Shown here one piece after another: positions 27,669 through 38,367 of a stretch of 64,000 bases of DNA. Every line of letters starts with the position of its first letter. Positions within the stretch are counted from its first letter, which is position 1. The notes under the pieces were generated by a model. That model was given only the letters and a program-made list of their open reading frames with translations. It searched no databases and was not told the DNA's origin. Origin of the DNA: Persephonella sp. IF05-L8 (GTDB lineage: Bacteria > Aquificota > Aquificia > Aquificales > Hydrogenothermaceae); assembly GCF_000703045.1 (NCBI RefSeq), contig NZ_JNLJ01000001.1:124001-188000 (forward strand), read 5' to 3'. Position numbers and translations under genes: made by a program.

Positions 27669-29657
27669 ATGGAAAATATTGATTGGCTGTGTATTAACAC
27701 AATCAGAGTTCTATCATTAGACCAAATTCAAACAGCAAAATCAGGACACCCTGGAATGCCCCTTGGTGCATCGCCTATGGCTTATGTTCTGTGGGATAAG
27801 TTTCTGAGACATAATCCCAAAAACCCCAACTGGTTCAACAGGGACAGATTTATTTTATCAGCCGGACATGCATCTGCAATGCTTTATTCATTACTTCATC
27901 TTTATGGATATGATTTACCTCTGGAGGAGCTAAAAAGATTTAGGCAGTGGGGAAGCAAAACCCCGGGACATCCTGAATATGGACACACTCCCGGTGTGGA
28001 AGCAACTACAGGTCCTCTTGGACAGGGATTTGGAATGGGTGTTGGAATGGCAATTGCTGAGTGTTTCCTTGCAAACTACTTCAACAGGGAAGGATTTAAT
28101 ATAATTGACCATTACACTTATGCTATTGTTTCTGATGGAGATTTAATGGAAGGCATCTCCTCTGAAGCAGCTGCACTGGCAGGTAGATTGAAACTTGGAA
28201 AACTCATATACCTGTATGATGACAACCATATTACTATAGATGGTCCTACAGATATTACATGGAATGAAGATATAGAGCTTAGATTTAAAGCCCATGGCTG
28301 GCATGTGATTACTGTTCCAGATGGAGAAGATTTAGATGCAATTTATGGGGCAATTAAGGCAGCTCAGGACGAAAAAGAAAAACCTTCTTTAATCAGGATA
28401 AAAACCCATATAGGCTGGCACTCGCCTAAACAGGACAATCCTGCAGTTCACGGGGCACCTTTATCTGAAGAAGAAGCAAAAGCCACCAAAAAGGCTTTAG
28501 GATTTCCTGAAGATAAGATGTTTTACATTCCCCAAGAGGCATTAAATCATTTTAGAAAAGCTATAGACAGGGGAAGAGAGTTAGAAGAGCAATGGAACAA
28601 AATGTTTGAAGAATACAAAAAAGCCTATCCTGAACTGGCAGCTGAGTTTGAAAGATTTATAAAAGGAGAACTTCCTGAAGGCTGGGATGAGGAACTACCA
28701 GTTTATACAGATACATCTAAAAAAATAGCCACAAGGTCTGCCTCTGGAGAAACCTTAAATGCCCTTGCAGATAAAATTCCTAATATAATAGGCGGTTCTG
28801 CAGACCTTGCCTCATCTAATAAGGTTGTTTTAAAAGGCAAAGGTGAATTTTATTGTGATACTCCTTCAGGGAGAAATATTCACTTCGGTATTAGAGAACA
28901 TGCTATGGGAGCTGCTGTCAATGGAATGGCTCTCCATGGTGGACTAATTCCTTTTGGTGCAACATTCTTCGTGTTTTCTGATTATATGAGGGCATCTGTA
29001 AGACTTGCTGCATTAATGGGTGTTCATTCTATATTTGTTTACACCCACGATAGTATTGGTGTAGGTGAAGATGGTCCAACACACCAGCCAATAGAACACC
29101 TCATGAGTTTCAGGGTAATGCCAGACCTTACGGTTATAAGACCTGCTGATGCCAACGAAACCGTTGAGGCATGGAAGATTGCAATAAGAGAGAAAAAACC
29201 GGTTGTTCTGGTTTTAACAAGACAAAATGTCCCTGTTTTAGACCCTCAAAAATATGACATAAAAAATGGTGTTCAGAAAGGAGCCTATATACTGGAAGAT
29301 GATGATAATCCGGATATTATCCTAATCGGGACAGGTTCTGAAGTTCATGTATGCCTTGGAGCTGCTGAGATACTAAGAAAAGAAGGCAAAAAAGTCAGAG
29401 TTGTTTCTATGCCTTCATGGGAGTTATTCTTCAAACAATCGGAAGAATACAGAAAATCTATCCTTCCTTCAGGAACACCAAAACTGGCTGTTGAAGCTGG
29501 CTCATCTCTTGGATGGAAAGAGATTGTCGGAGAAAATGGAGCAGTGGTCGGTATGGAAAGTTTTGGTGCATCAGCCCCTGGTAATGTCCTTATGGAAAAA
29601 TTTGGATTTACACCTGAAAATGTTGCAAATAAAGCAAAAGAGTTGCTGGGAGAGTAA
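27669..29657 (+). CDS. tkt: transketolase
   Basis: Thiamine-diphosphate enzyme (662 residues) that transfers two-carbon units in the non-oxidative pentose phosphate pathway. Features in order are SGHPGMPLG near 25, [16 protein letters not shown] near 105, the ThDP motif SDGDLMEG near 155, the catalytic [10 protein letters not shown] near 470 and the transketolase C-terminal domain. Length is standard. AAAAGGATAA precedes the ATG. It is monocistronic, with a TATAAT at about 27628-27633 and a terminator that embeds the stop codon. Confidence 0.97.
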   Translation: MENIDWLCINTIRVLSLDQIQTAKSGHPGMPLGASPMAYVLWDKFLRHNPKNPNWFNRDRFILSAGHASAMLYSLLHLYGYDLPLEELKRFRQWGSKTPGHPEYGHTPGVEATTGPLGQGFGMGVGMAIAECFLANYFNREGFNIIDHYTYAIVSDGDLMEGISSEAAALAGRLKLGKLIYLYDDNHITIDGPTDITWNEDIELRFKAHGWHVITVPDGEDLDAIYGAIKAAQDEKEKPSLIRIKTHIGWHSPKQDNPAVHGAPLSEEEAKATKKALGFPEDKMFYIPQEALNHFRKAIDRGRELEEQWNKMFEEYKKAYPELAAEFERFIKGELPEGWDEELPVYTDTSKKIATRSASGETLNALADKIPNIIGGSADLASSNKVVLKGKGEFYCDTPSGRNIHFGIREHAMGAAVNGMALHGGLIPFGATFFVFSDYMRASVRLAALMGVHSIFVYTHDSIGVGEDGPTHQPIEHLMSFRVMPDLTVIRPADANETVEAWKIAIREKKPVVLVLTRQNVPVLDPQKYDIKNGVQKGAYILEDDDNPDIILIGTGSEVHVCLGAAEILRKEGKKVRVVSMPSWELFFKQSEEYRKSILPSGTPKLAVEAGSSLGWKEIVGENGAVVGMESFGASAPGNVLMEKFGFTPENVANKAKELLGE

Positions 29658-29672
29658 TCTCTCCCGGCTTTT
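29648..29672 (+). terminator. tkt terminator with the stop codon in its loop
   Basis: GGGAGAG-TAAT-CTCTCCC followed by GGCTTTT. The TAA stop of tkt is the loop of the hairpin, so terminator and coding end share bases. Confidence 0.65.
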
Positions 29673-30384
29673 AATAATCTATAATTAATGAAGTGAGAAA
29701 AGTTGTATCTGTTTTTTTAACATCCGGAGAAGGAGTATTATTTTGGTAGGCTATTCTGTAGCCTATTCCTAATGATAAATGGGAATTAATTTTAACCTGA
29801 ATTCCTGTATCAGAGTTTATAAAATAGGTTTTTGTATCCTCTAAATTCACCCTATATTTAAATTCTTCAATAAATTTCAAATTATCCAAAATGTACCATG
29901 TGTAATCTATTTCTACTGTTCCAGTGGTATAGTCATTACTTCCACCAGTTTTAAAATCCTCAAATGTATAACCTATAGAAGTAAGTCCTTTTAGATAATG
30001 CTTTTTAGTCTTAATAACATCATAACCCAAACCACCTGACCAGGTTGTTTGATAATTATAACCGGAGAATTTATCCCTCAGATAATCACCCTGCAAAAAT
30101 ACAAATAATCTATCTCCCAAAAGCCTTTCCCACCTACCTAAAAGATAAAGTTTATTAGTATTTTCCTTATTATTTGTCTTTCCATAGAAAAATTCTCCTT
30201 TGCCAAAAAAACGATTGAGTTTAAACTCTTTTTTTAGCTGTATTTTTGTCGCAAATGTTTCTGTATTAGAATTTCCAGAAGTTTTAACATAAGAAAGTTC
30301 CCCATGCAAAACATAAGAATTTGTGGATACTGCAAATACCGATATAGGCAATCCTAATATTATTAAAAAAGTTCTTTTGAACAT
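29671..30384 (-). CDS. DUF481 outer-membrane beta-barrel protein
   Basis: A 237-residue protein with a signal peptide (FLIILGLPISVFA) and repeated amphipathic strands, ending in an aromatic Tyr as outer-membrane barrels do. Sequence such as GELSYVKTSGNSNTETF and GGLGYDVIKTKKHYLKG matches the DUF481 (YdiY-like) family, small barrels of unknown function sometimes reported as salt-induced. GGAG precedes the ATG. It is convergent with tkt and divergent from the TonB receptor, with which it shares the 110-base control gap. Confidence 0.85.
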   Translation of the reverse strand: MFKRTFLIILGLPISVFAVSTNSYVLHGELSYVKTSGNSNTETFATKIQLKKEFKLNRFFGKGEFFYGKTNNKENTNKLYLLGRWERLLGDRLFVFLQGDYLRDKFSGYNYQTTWSGGLGYDVIKTKKHYLKGLTSIGYTFEDFKTGGSNDYTTGTVEIDYTWYILDNLKFIEEFKYRVNLEDTKTYFINSDTGIQVKINSHLSLGIGYRIAYQNNTPSPDVKKTDTTFLTSLIIDY

Positions 30385-30449
30385 TCTTAACGCTCCAAAA
30401 ACAAATATCTTCCCATCCTATAAAAAATGAAAAAAATTTTCAATCTTTA

Positions 30450-30475
30450 TATAATAATTGCAAAATATTTGCATT
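30450..30475 (+). promoter_or_regulatory. -10 element and operator-like repeat of the TonB receptor gene
   Basis: TATAAT at 30450-30455 is followed by ATTGCAAA-ATA-TTTGCATT at 30457-30475, a near-perfect inverted repeat placed over the likely start site, as a repressor site would be. The same 8+3+8 architecture appears at metF. Confidence 0.5.
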
Positions 30476-30494
30476 AGCAATAAGGAGGGTCAGA

Positions 30495-32312
30495 ATGAAA
30501 AAAGTTTTAATATCAGCACTACTTTCATTTCCAGCCTTTGCCTATCAGCTGGACAATATAAAGATTGAAGCTGGATACGGTACAAAATCAGAAATTTCTC
30601 AGATAACCTCCCCTGTAAATGTGATAACAGGAGAGGAGATAAATGAAAAACATCCATTTGATTTTAAAGATACTATTTTCAACAGAAATGGCTTTGCTTT
30701 CAGCTCAAATGGTGGATTTGGTCAGACAGTTTCTATATACCTGTGGGGGACACATCCTAAAAGAACGGTTTTATATATTGATGGAATTAGAGCAAATGAT
30801 TTTACAACCCCAAACCAATCAGCCGCTTATGAACTTTTTATGATGGATGATATTCAGAGGATAGAAATAGTGAAAGGTATCCAGTCCGGTGTATGGGGTG
30901 CTGATGCTGTAGGTGGAGTGATTAATATTGTCACTCAAAAACCTGAAAAGGGTTTTCATCTGAAAACCTCTGGGCTTATAGGTGATTACAACACAAAAAA
31001 AGCAGGGATAACTCTTTCCTATGCCAATGAAAAAATAGATATGCTTTTAGGCTATCACTGGTTTAAAACCTCTGGATTTTCAGCTGCAGAACCTTTGAAT
31101 AAAAGATGGGACGAGGCAGGCTACGAAAGAGACCCATACAGAAATGAAACTGTTAACTTTAAAATGGGCTGGAATATTACTCCAAAAGATAGAGTTGAAG
31201 CTGTTGTAAAAAATATTGATGCAGTTATACATTATGATGCTGCAGCTGCCGTTGATGCAAAGGATTACGATGACCCGTTCGCTTTTGGAATTTCTGAATA
31301 TTTTAATCACTACAGCCAGAAATTCTATAAGTTGCAGTATGACAAAAAGTTCAAAAATAATCATCTAACTCTTTTATTTGCCAAATCCAAGTTCAGCAGA
31401 ACTCAATATGGGGGATATGAGGGTGAATACAGAGAATATACAATTAAAGATAAATTCAACTACTCCTTTGGATTTGTAAAATTCGGATTTTCCAGACAGA
31501 ATTTTATTCAAAGTAAAGATGGGTATTCCATACCAAAACTTTCCAGATACCATAACAATGGTTATTATCTAACAAACCTTTCAAAGATTAATAGATTTTA
31601 TCTTTCCCAGTCTATTAGACATGACAGTTATTCTGTCTTCAAAGACAAAACCACATGGAAGTTAGGGGCAAAATATCTGTTTAACAAAGATTTATACGTA
31701 TCGGCAAACTGGGGGACAGGATACAACGTGCCTACAATAGACCAGCTTTTTAATCCTTACTGGGGAAATGAAAATCTAAAGCCAGAAAATTCTATACAAT
31801 GGGACATTGGGGCAGGATATAAAGGATTTAGCGTAAGCTACTTCAAGTTTTCTATAAGGGATATGATTGATTATGATTTTGCCACAAGTAAATACCAAAA
31901 CATTCCTGGTAAAACTAAAATAAAAGGAATTGATGCTTCATATTCGAGATACATTAATCTTTTAAATACATTTTTAAGACTAAACTATACCTATTTAGAC
32001 TCTAAAGACCCAAAAACAGGAAAAAGACTTGCAAGAAGACCATTACATCAGATTGGTTTTGATGTTATCTGGTATCCGACCGAAGCTGTAAATATAGGAT
32101 TTACAGGGTTATATGTTGATAAAAGGAAAGATGCATATGGAGAAAATATCGGCTACTACACAGTTATAAATGCCTTTGCTAACTTTAATATAAACAAATA
32201 TCTGCTTGCCTATGTAAAGTTGGATAATATAACAGACAAGTTTTATCAGACTGTTGCAGGTTATGCCACACCAGATAGAAGTTTATATGCAGGTATACAG
32301 CTAAAATGGTGA
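30495..32312 (+). CDS. TonB-dependent outer-membrane receptor (BtuB-like)
   Basis: A 605-residue receptor with a signal peptide ending PAFA, an N-terminal plug (NVITGEEINE, VLYIDGIRAND, IQRIEIVKGIQSGVWGADAVGGVINI at about 30-145) and a 22-strand-type barrel ending in LKW. Overall layout and size match vitamin B12/siderophore receptors of the BtuB group, but the ligand cannot be read from sequence. No cobalamin riboswitch fits in the 110-base upstream gap. AAGGAGGG precedes the ATG. A membrane-protein gene follows after 3 bases. Confidence 0.9.
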   Translation: MKKVLISALLSFPAFAYQLDNIKIEAGYGTKSEISQITSPVNVITGEEINEKHPFDFKDTIFNRNGFAFSSNGGFGQTVSIYLWGTHPKRTVLYIDGIRANDFTTPNQSAAYELFMMDDIQRIEIVKGIQSGVWGADAVGGVINIVTQKPEKGFHLKTSGLIGDYNTKKAGITLSYANEKIDMLLGYHWFKTSGFSAAEPLNKRWDEAGYERDPYRNETVNFKMGWNITPKDRVEAVVKNIDAVIHYDAAAAVDAKDYDDPFAFGISEYFNHYSQKFYKLQYDKKFKNNHLTLLFAKSKFSRTQYGGYEGEYREYTIKDKFNYSFGFVKFGFSRQNFIQSKDGYSIPKLSRYHNNGYYLTNLSKINRFYLSQSIRHDSYSVFKDKTTWKLGAKYLFNKDLYVSANWGTGYNVPTIDQLFNPYWGNENLKPENSIQWDIGAGYKGFSVSYFKFSIRDMIDYDFATSKYQNIPGKTKIKGIDASYSRYINLLNTFLRLNYTYLDSKDPKTGKRLARRPLHQIGFDVIWYPTEAVNIGFTGLYVDKRKDAYGENIGYYTVINAFANFNINKYLLAYVKLDNITDKFYQTVAGYATPDRSLYAGIQLKW

Positions 32313-32315
32313 TAG

Positions 32316-33183
<868 letters not shown>

Positions 33184-33186
33184 TTA

Positions 33187-33214
33187 ATTATAACCCAATA
33201 AATTAACCTGACAA
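33187..33214 (-). promoter_or_regulatory. promoter giving a leaderless mRNA for the small membrane-protein pair
   Basis: TTGTCA (33214-33209), 16-base spacer, TATAAT (33192-33187), then 6 bases to the ATG. With a start 7 bases after the -10 box, +1 coincides with the A of ATG. Confidence 0.6.
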
Positions 33215-33230
33215 TGAAAAAAGGCAGAGA

Positions 33231-34820
33231 CTAAAGGATTTCTTTGAGAGGGTCTATATGTTTGTAGAAAGTATATTTTTCCTGATAGTTTTGAAGCAGG
33301 TCTAAAGCGTCTGGGATAAATTTGATAAGGTCTGTAGCTTTCATACTTTCTTTATTGATGTATTGAGAGGCTATATCTCCTGAAAGTCCATGGAGATAAA
33401 CCCCTGTTTTTGTTCCTTCTTCTGCTCCAAGCCTATAAACCATTGTTCCCAGAATTCCTGCAAGGACATCTCCTGTGCCTGCTGTTGCCATTCCCTCATT
33501 TCCACGGATTGAGTAATAAACTTTACCTTCTGGGGTTGAGATTACTGTCCGTGAGCCTTTAAGAACTACATACGTTTTGGTTTCTGTGGAAAACTCTCTA
33601 ACTACATCTTCCATATTGTCCAGTATTTCCTTTGTTGAAATCCCTGTTAATCTGGACATTTCACCAATATGTGGTGTTAGCACCGTTGGGTATTTTCTTT
33701 TTTGCAGAAGTTTTTTAAATCCATCTATTATTGCAAGATTATTTAGTCCGTCAGCATCAATAACAACAGGCATTTTTTCTTTTAAAATTCTTTCCACAAC
33801 CTGCATTGTATACTGATTTATAGACATTCCCATACCAATAGCTATAGATGTAAATTTGCCGTTTTTAATGATTTGCTTAATCTGGTCAGCAGCTTTTTTT
33901 CCGAATGTTCCATCTTTGCTGTCAACAGGGATACTCATCTCTTCTATTAAGGCTGTTTCAAATATACTGTCAAGCTCCTCAGGAATTACTACAGAAACAA
34001 GTCCTGAACCAGCTGCAGTTGCAGATTTTGCAGCCATAATAGGTGCACCTGTTTTACCTTTTGAACCGCCAATCACAAGCAGATGACCATAGGTATACTT
34101 ATGACTGTTTTTCTTTCTTTCAGGTAAAACAAGCTCTACAGGTTCAAGCAGATATCTATGGATTTCCTTTAAATACTGGTGGTCTATAGATATATCAACC
34201 ACATAAACATCTCCACAAAACTCACAGGCAGGATATAAAACATGGGCAACCTTGGGATAAGCAAAGGTTATGGTTATATCTGCTTTTGTGTGAACCCCTT
34301 CTATATTTCCTGTATCTGTTGACAATCCTGATGGTATATCAACGGCAACCACATAGCTGGCATAGTTATTTATGATTTCTATTGCCTTTTCCCTGTAACC
34401 TTTTACAGGTGGTTTAAATCCAGTGCCAAAAATAGCATCAACCACTATATCAGCAGACTTTATTGCATTTCTGAGTTTTCCTAATTTATCTTTTCCTATA
34501 AGACTAACCTGACCGCCGAAGGTTTCAAATATTTCAAGATTTTTTCTATTATCTTCTGATAATTTTTTGGTGGTATCTGAAAGTATAAAAACTTTCACAT
34601 CTTTGCCGGCAAGAAGCAGATAACGGGCTATTACAAGCCCATCTCCACCATTATTCCCACTTCCTGCAACAACAACAGCAGAGTTGAAATCCTTTTTTTC
34701 AAGGATTATTTGGGCTGCCGTTCTACCGGCATTCTCCATTAAAACAAGTGATGGAATTCCGGTCAGCTTTATTGTGTTTTCGTCTGCAAAAGCCATTTCG
34801 CTGGCTTTTAATAACTTCAT
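33231..34820 (-). CDS. nnr: bifunctional NAD(P)H-hydrate epimerase / ADP-dependent dehydratase
   Basis: Repair enzyme (529 residues) that rescues hydrated NADH and NADPH, damage that forms faster at high temperature. The N-terminal YjeF domain has AGSGNNGGDGLVIARYL near 52-68. The C-terminal ribokinase-like domain has GGSKGKTGAPIMAAKSA near 254 and NEGMATAGTGDVLAG near 445-459, the phosphate-binding motif. ATGA overlap with the HEPN gene couples it to the upstream genes. It ends the rph-purA-...-nnr run. Confidence 0.96.
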   Translation of the reverse strand: MKLLKASEMAFADENTIKLTGIPSLVLMENAGRTAAQIILEKKDFNSAVVVAGSGNNGGDGLVIARYLLLAGKDVKVFILSDTTKKLSEDNRKNLEIFETFGGQVSLIGKDKLGKLRNAIKSADIVVDAIFGTGFKPPVKGYREKAIEIINNYASYVVAVDIPSGLSTDTGNIEGVHTKADITITFAYPKVAHVLYPACEFCGDVYVVDISIDHQYLKEIHRYLLEPVELVLPERKKNSHKYTYGHLLVIGGSKGKTGAPIMAAKSATAAGSGLVSVVIPEELDSIFETALIEEMSIPVDSKDGTFGKKAADQIKQIIKNGKFTSIAIGMGMSINQYTMQVVERILKEKMPVVIDADGLNNLAIIDGFKKLLQKRKYPTVLTPHIGEMSRLTGISTKEILDNMEDVVREFSTETKTYVVLKGSRTVISTPEGKVYYSIRGNEGMATAGTGDVLAGILGTMVYRLGAEEGTKTGVYLHGLSGDIASQYINKESMKATDLIKFIPDALDLLQNYQEKYTFYKHIDPLKEIL

Positions 34821-35191
34821 TCCTGAATATGCTCCTTCACAAATTCATAGAGAGCTTCCACTGCTTCAATAATATCTCCATACATATCATAATCATAACA
34901 TATAGAAACACTACAACCATCTGACATTGCCATTTCTTCCAGCTCTATGATTTGCTCTATCCAGTCTGGAAATTTTACGGTAGTTTTTTGTTCTATTAAC
35001 TCAATCAGATTTCTGATTGAACCTACCTTTTCAATCTCAAGACCATAGCTTAGGCCAAGTGCTTTTAGTAGTGCTCTTGTGGCATTTTGAAGATGAAAAA
35101 AAACAAGTCCATCATCACAAAAATCAATTTCCAAGAGTTCGTGGGCTTCATTTAATTCCTTTTCTCCTGTTTTAAAAAGCTCCTCCCTCAT
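34817..35191 (-). CDS. HEPN-domain protein
   Basis: A 124-residue helical protein. The helix GLVFFHLQNATRALLKALGL near 28-47 and the C-terminal DIIEAVEALYEFVKEHI are typical of HEPN domains, which act in toxin-antitoxin, nucleotidyltransferase-linked and RNA-related contexts. The ribonuclease motif R-x4-6-H of toxic HEPN proteins is absent, and no MNT nucleotidyltransferase gene is next door, so a binding rather than RNase role is more likely. It overlaps the 525-residue gene upstream and nnr downstream by 4 bases each. Confidence 0.75.
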   Translation of the reverse strand: MREELFKTGEKELNEAHELLEIDFCDDGLVFFHLQNATRALLKALGLSYGLEIEKVGSIRNLIELIEQKTTVKFPDWIEQIIELEEMAMSDGCSVSICYDYDMYGDIIEAVEALYEFVKEHIQE

Positions 35192-36765
35192 AGCTGGAAC
35201 CTCAAATCTGACAGATTTTTTAATGTATTATCAAAAGGATAAAATCCAAGCAGCCTTAAAATCAAGGTATATGTTCCCTCTTCTCCAATAATATTGAATA
35301 TGTCCTGATGGGAAGCCTTTACTGTGTAAAGGTCTGCAATATATTTGTATGGATTTTGCTGGGAAATATTATCAAGTGTTTTACTAAATAAATGATAGAA
35401 GAATTCTCCCTCATTTGATTTTATCAAGGCCAGCCAGCCTATAAGCTCATCTTCGGAAATCTGTTTCGTGAAATATTTTGCAAACAGTTCTTTTAAGCGG
35501 TTGTCATCATCATTTTCTTTTGGGGTTTCAAGGAATTCTTCATATCTTTGTGTAAAATATAAATAATCTGCTTTAAAGTTGTTGTCCTCTCCGTAATAGA
35601 TATTTATAGGCTTGTCCAGAGTTTTTTTATTTAAATAGCCTTTTGAAATATACGGATATCTGAATAGCTTTTTAAGAAATAGCTTCATACTTCCTACAAA
35701 CTCACCTGTGCTGAAACCTTCATCTTGAGCCTGTCTGAACAGCTCAAACAGGTAGTATATGATATCATCCCCGTTGTAATATCTAACCAGTAAAACAGGA
35801 TTAACATTTTCTATTCCAAGAAGCCAGAATATTGATTCTATTTTTTCAAATGTATCAACATCCTGCCGACGTAAACTTTCCTCAAAAACATTTTTCTGGG
35901 TTTCATAATCCCTTATTGCAACCAATCTATTTTCAATCCCAGCCTCCTCGTAATAAGAAACCGTTAACAGATACAAAAATTCATCTTTATCTTCAATCTG
36001 TTTTTTAACAAAATGCTTGATTTTTACAAACATTTTTGAAAATTCTGCTGTGTAGAAACTACCTTTGAATTGCTGTTTTTCTCCTGAAAATATCTCATAA
36101 AGAGAAGCAAAAGCAGAAACTATTCCAAATAAAACAATATTTCTATCTACTGAAAGCTTTCCATCTTTTTGAATAACAACCTTCTCAAAAGGTATTATCT
36201 CTTCATATAAAACTTTATCAAACAGATTAAGAATTAAAAAATTAAGCTGGGCAAGTTTAAGGGAAACTCCCTCCCTTACAATCTCGTCATCGGGATATAA
36301 CTCCAAAACAAGTTCATGTTTTTTTGTGGCATCCAATTCCTCAATTTTTTGCATCAGTTCAGGCAGTAGATTAAAGTCAATAATTATTCCGTGTTTTTTT
36401 ACAAGTGGCGTTCCCTGATAAAAGAATATTAACGGTGCTGGAGTTGGATGTAATTCGCTAAGGGCATCGGTAAACAGCATAAATATTATTTTTTCTGGGG
36501 TGTCGTCTTCAGGGTTAAGCTCAAGTTTATCAAATATATTAATAACTGCCTGACGGATTTCCCATTTGTTAAATTTTTTGTGCTTAAATTCCTGATTTAC
36601 GAACCTGACTACTGACTTTCTTTCTTCAAAAAAGCGATTGCTATCTGAAATAAGTTCCTCAATGGAAGAAAATTTGGAAGCTTTTCCTTTTATAAAATGT
36701 GTAGAGTTTTCTACAGCCAAATTGATTTTTTCTGGGTCTTTTATATGCTTTTGTATTATTTCCAT
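35188..36765 (-). CDS. 525-residue protein of unknown function
   Basis: I recognise no family. The product is soluble, rich in Phe, Tyr, Glu and Lys, probably mostly helical, with no signal peptide, membrane helix or obvious catalytic motif. Segments such as HPTPAPLIFFYQGTPLVKKHG near 116 and FHKLFSK-like helices near the C-terminus give no clue. It is tightly packed: 8 bases after the 96-residue membrane protein and overlapping the HEPN gene by ATGA, so the last two are probably made in fixed ratio. It may be specific to this lineage. Confidence 0.75.
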   Translation of the reverse strand: MEIIQKHIKDPEKINLAVENSTHFIKGKASKFSSIEELISDSNRFFEERKSVVRFVNQEFKHKKFNKWEIRQAVINIFDKLELNPEDDTPEKIIFMLFTDALSELHPTPAPLIFFYQGTPLVKKHGIIIDFNLLPELMQKIEELDATKKHELVLELYPDDEIVREGVSLKLAQLNFLILNLFDKVLYEEIIPFEKVVIQKDGKLSVDRNIVLFGIVSAFASLYEIFSGEKQQFKGSFYTAEFSKMFVKIKHFVKKQIEDKDEFLYLLTVSYYEEAGIENRLVAIRDYETQKNVFEESLRRQDVDTFEKIESIFWLLGIENVNPVLLVRYYNGDDIIYYLFELFRQAQDEGFSTGEFVGSMKLFLKKLFRYPYISKGYLNKKTLDKPINIYYGEDNNFKADYLYFTQRYEEFLETPKENDDDNRLKELFAKYFTKQISEDELIGWLALIKSNEGEFFYHLFSKTLDNISQQNPYKYIADLYTVKASHQDIFNIIGEEGTYTLILRLLGFYPFDNTLKNLSDLRFQL

Positions 36766-36772
36766 TTTACTC

Positions 36773-37063
36773 CTACTGAGACATTAAATATTTAAGTCCT
36801 ATAAATACCACCCTGTAAACAAAAAACATAACTACTGTAAAAAATCCTATATTTAGCGCAATAAGGAATAATGCAAAATTAGACCTTCTTTCTTCAGGTG
36901 GTTTTTGGTTATTTCTTATAACCATAATTACATAGCTACCTATTCCAGCTGCAAGGATAAGAATAAGCAGTATCAAAATATCTGTTGAGTGGAGGTCTCC
37001 CACCTGAGATAAAACGCTTTCAGGAGTATCCTGATGTAGTCTAAGTTTTCCAGCTTCATCCAT
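36773..37063 (-). CDS. small membrane protein of unknown function
   Basis: A 96-residue protein with a polar N-terminus of about 25 residues and two membrane helices (ILILLILILAAGIGSYVIMVI and FALFLIALNIGFFTVVMFFVY) separated by the basic, polar loop RNNQKPPEERRS. No family recognised. GGAGGTG precedes the ATG. It sits 12 bases after purA and 8 before the unknown 525-residue gene, in one operon. Confidence 0.75.
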   Translation of the reverse strand: MDEAGKLRLHQDTPESVLSQVGDLHSTDILILLILILAAGIGSYVIMVIRNNQKPPEERRSNFALFLIALNIGFFTVVMFFVYRVVFIGLKYLMSQ

Positions 37064-37074
37064 TTTAACACCTC

Positions 37075-38367
37075 CTATTTAAGCCAGATGTATTCGCTTC
37101 TCTCTGGCCCTGTGGAGAGCATCACTACAGGAACTCCTGTTTCTTCTTCTATTGTATTTATAAAGTCCCATACTTCTGCAGGTAATTGTGATTTATCTTT
37201 TAAACGGAATGTGCTTTTGTCCCAGCCTTTAAGGGTCTTATATACAGGTTTACAGTTTTCAAGAATTTTCAAAGACGCCGGAAAATCTTTTATTATCTGA
37301 CCTTCATATTCATAAGCTACAGCAACTTTTATCTCATCAAAATGGTCTAAAACATCAAGCTTTGTGATTATAAGACCATCCATGCCATTTATTCTTGCTG
37401 CGAACCTAAGAGCTACAAGGTCAAGCCAGCCACATCTTCTTGGTCTGCCTGTTGTTGTTCCGTATTCATTTCCTTCATCTCTGAGTTTCTGACCTATTCC
37501 ATCATTTAGCTCTGTTGGAAATGGTCCTGCACCTACCCTTGTAACATAAGCTTTACTTACACCGTAAACTTTTGCCTGTCCTATTAGCCTTGGGGAAACT
37601 CCAGTTCCATTGCAAAGTCCAAGGGCTGAAGCATTTGAAGATGTAACATAAGGATATGTTCCCATATCTATATCAAGCATTGTTCCCTGAGCACCTTCAA
37701 ATAAAACACTTTCCCCTTTTGCTAAAGCATCATGGAGCATTAAAGAGGTATCAGCCACAAGCTCCTGAACTTTTTCAAACATTCTCATTGTGTCTGAATA
37801 AACTTCATCTACAGTCAGGTCAAATGTTTCTCCGTATATTTTCTCTGCTATCTCCTTGGCTTCATTTAACGCACTTTCAAGTCTGTTTTTAAAATATGGA
37901 GGGTCAAACAGGTCAACCATTCTTATACCTGTTCTGGCATACTTTGCCATATATGCAGGGCCTATGCCTTTTAGAGTTGTTCCTACTTTGTCTTTACCTT
38001 TCTTCTTTTCTGAGAGACCATCAAGGATTTTATGGTATGGAAAAACTATATGTGCCCTATCACTTATAAAAAGCCTTCCTTTAAAATCATTACCGACTAC
38101 ATCACTTACTTTATCCATCTCAGCTATAAGCTCTTCAAGGGCAACAACAACACCATTTGTAATTAGATTTTTCTTGCCTTCTCTGAGAATTCCAGAAGGA
38201 ATAAGATGTAATGCATACTTTTTATCTCCTACAATAACAGTGTGCCCTGCATTACTACCACCCTGATATCTAACAACATAATCATAATCAGGGGTTAAAA
38301 GGTCAACTATTTTACCTTTTCCTTCATCTCCCCATTGGGAGCCAAGGATAACAAGGCTATTTCCCAT
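37075..38367 (-). CDS. purA: adenylosuccinate synthetase
   Basis: PurA (430 residues) joins aspartate to IMP using GTP in AMP synthesis. It shows GSQWGDEGKGKIVD at 8-21 with the catalytic Asp, GGSNAGHTV near 35-43 with the catalytic His, GTTLKGIGPAY near 128, EGAQGTMLDID near 223, TTGRPRRCGWLD near 300 and KLDVLD near 330. Length is standard. The ATG overlaps the rph stop by one base (TAATG). Confidence 0.98.
   Translation of the reverse strand: MGNSLVILGSQWGDEGKGKIVDLLTPDYDYVVRYQGGSNAGHTVIVGDKKYALHLIPSGILREGKKNLITNGVVVALEELIAEMDKVSDVVGNDFKGRLFISDRAHIVFPYHKILDGLSEKKKGKDKVGTTLKGIGPAYMAKYARTGIRMVDLFDPPYFKNRLESALNEAKEIAEKIYGETFDLTVDEVYSDTMRMFEKVQELVADTSLMLHDALAKGESVLFEGAQGTMLDIDMGTYPYVTSSNASALGLCNGTGVSPRLIGQAKVYGVSKAYVTRVGAGPFPTELNDGIGQKLRDEGNEYGTTTGRPRRCGWLDLVALRFAARINGMDGLIITKLDVLDHFDEIKVAVAYEYEGQIIKDFPASLKILENCKPVYKTLKGWDKSTFRLKDKSQLPAEVWDFINTIEEETGVPVVMLSTGPERSEYIWLK

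Noticed and set aside
30385-30494. Cobalamin riboswitch upstream of the BtuB-like receptor
   Set aside because: The gap is only 110 bases, shared with the divergent gene's leader, and the conserved B12-box (GCCACTG) is absent.
34817-35191. HEPN-MNT type toxin-antitoxin module
   Set aside because: No nucleotidyltransferase gene is adjacent and the R-x4-6-H ribonuclease motif is missing.
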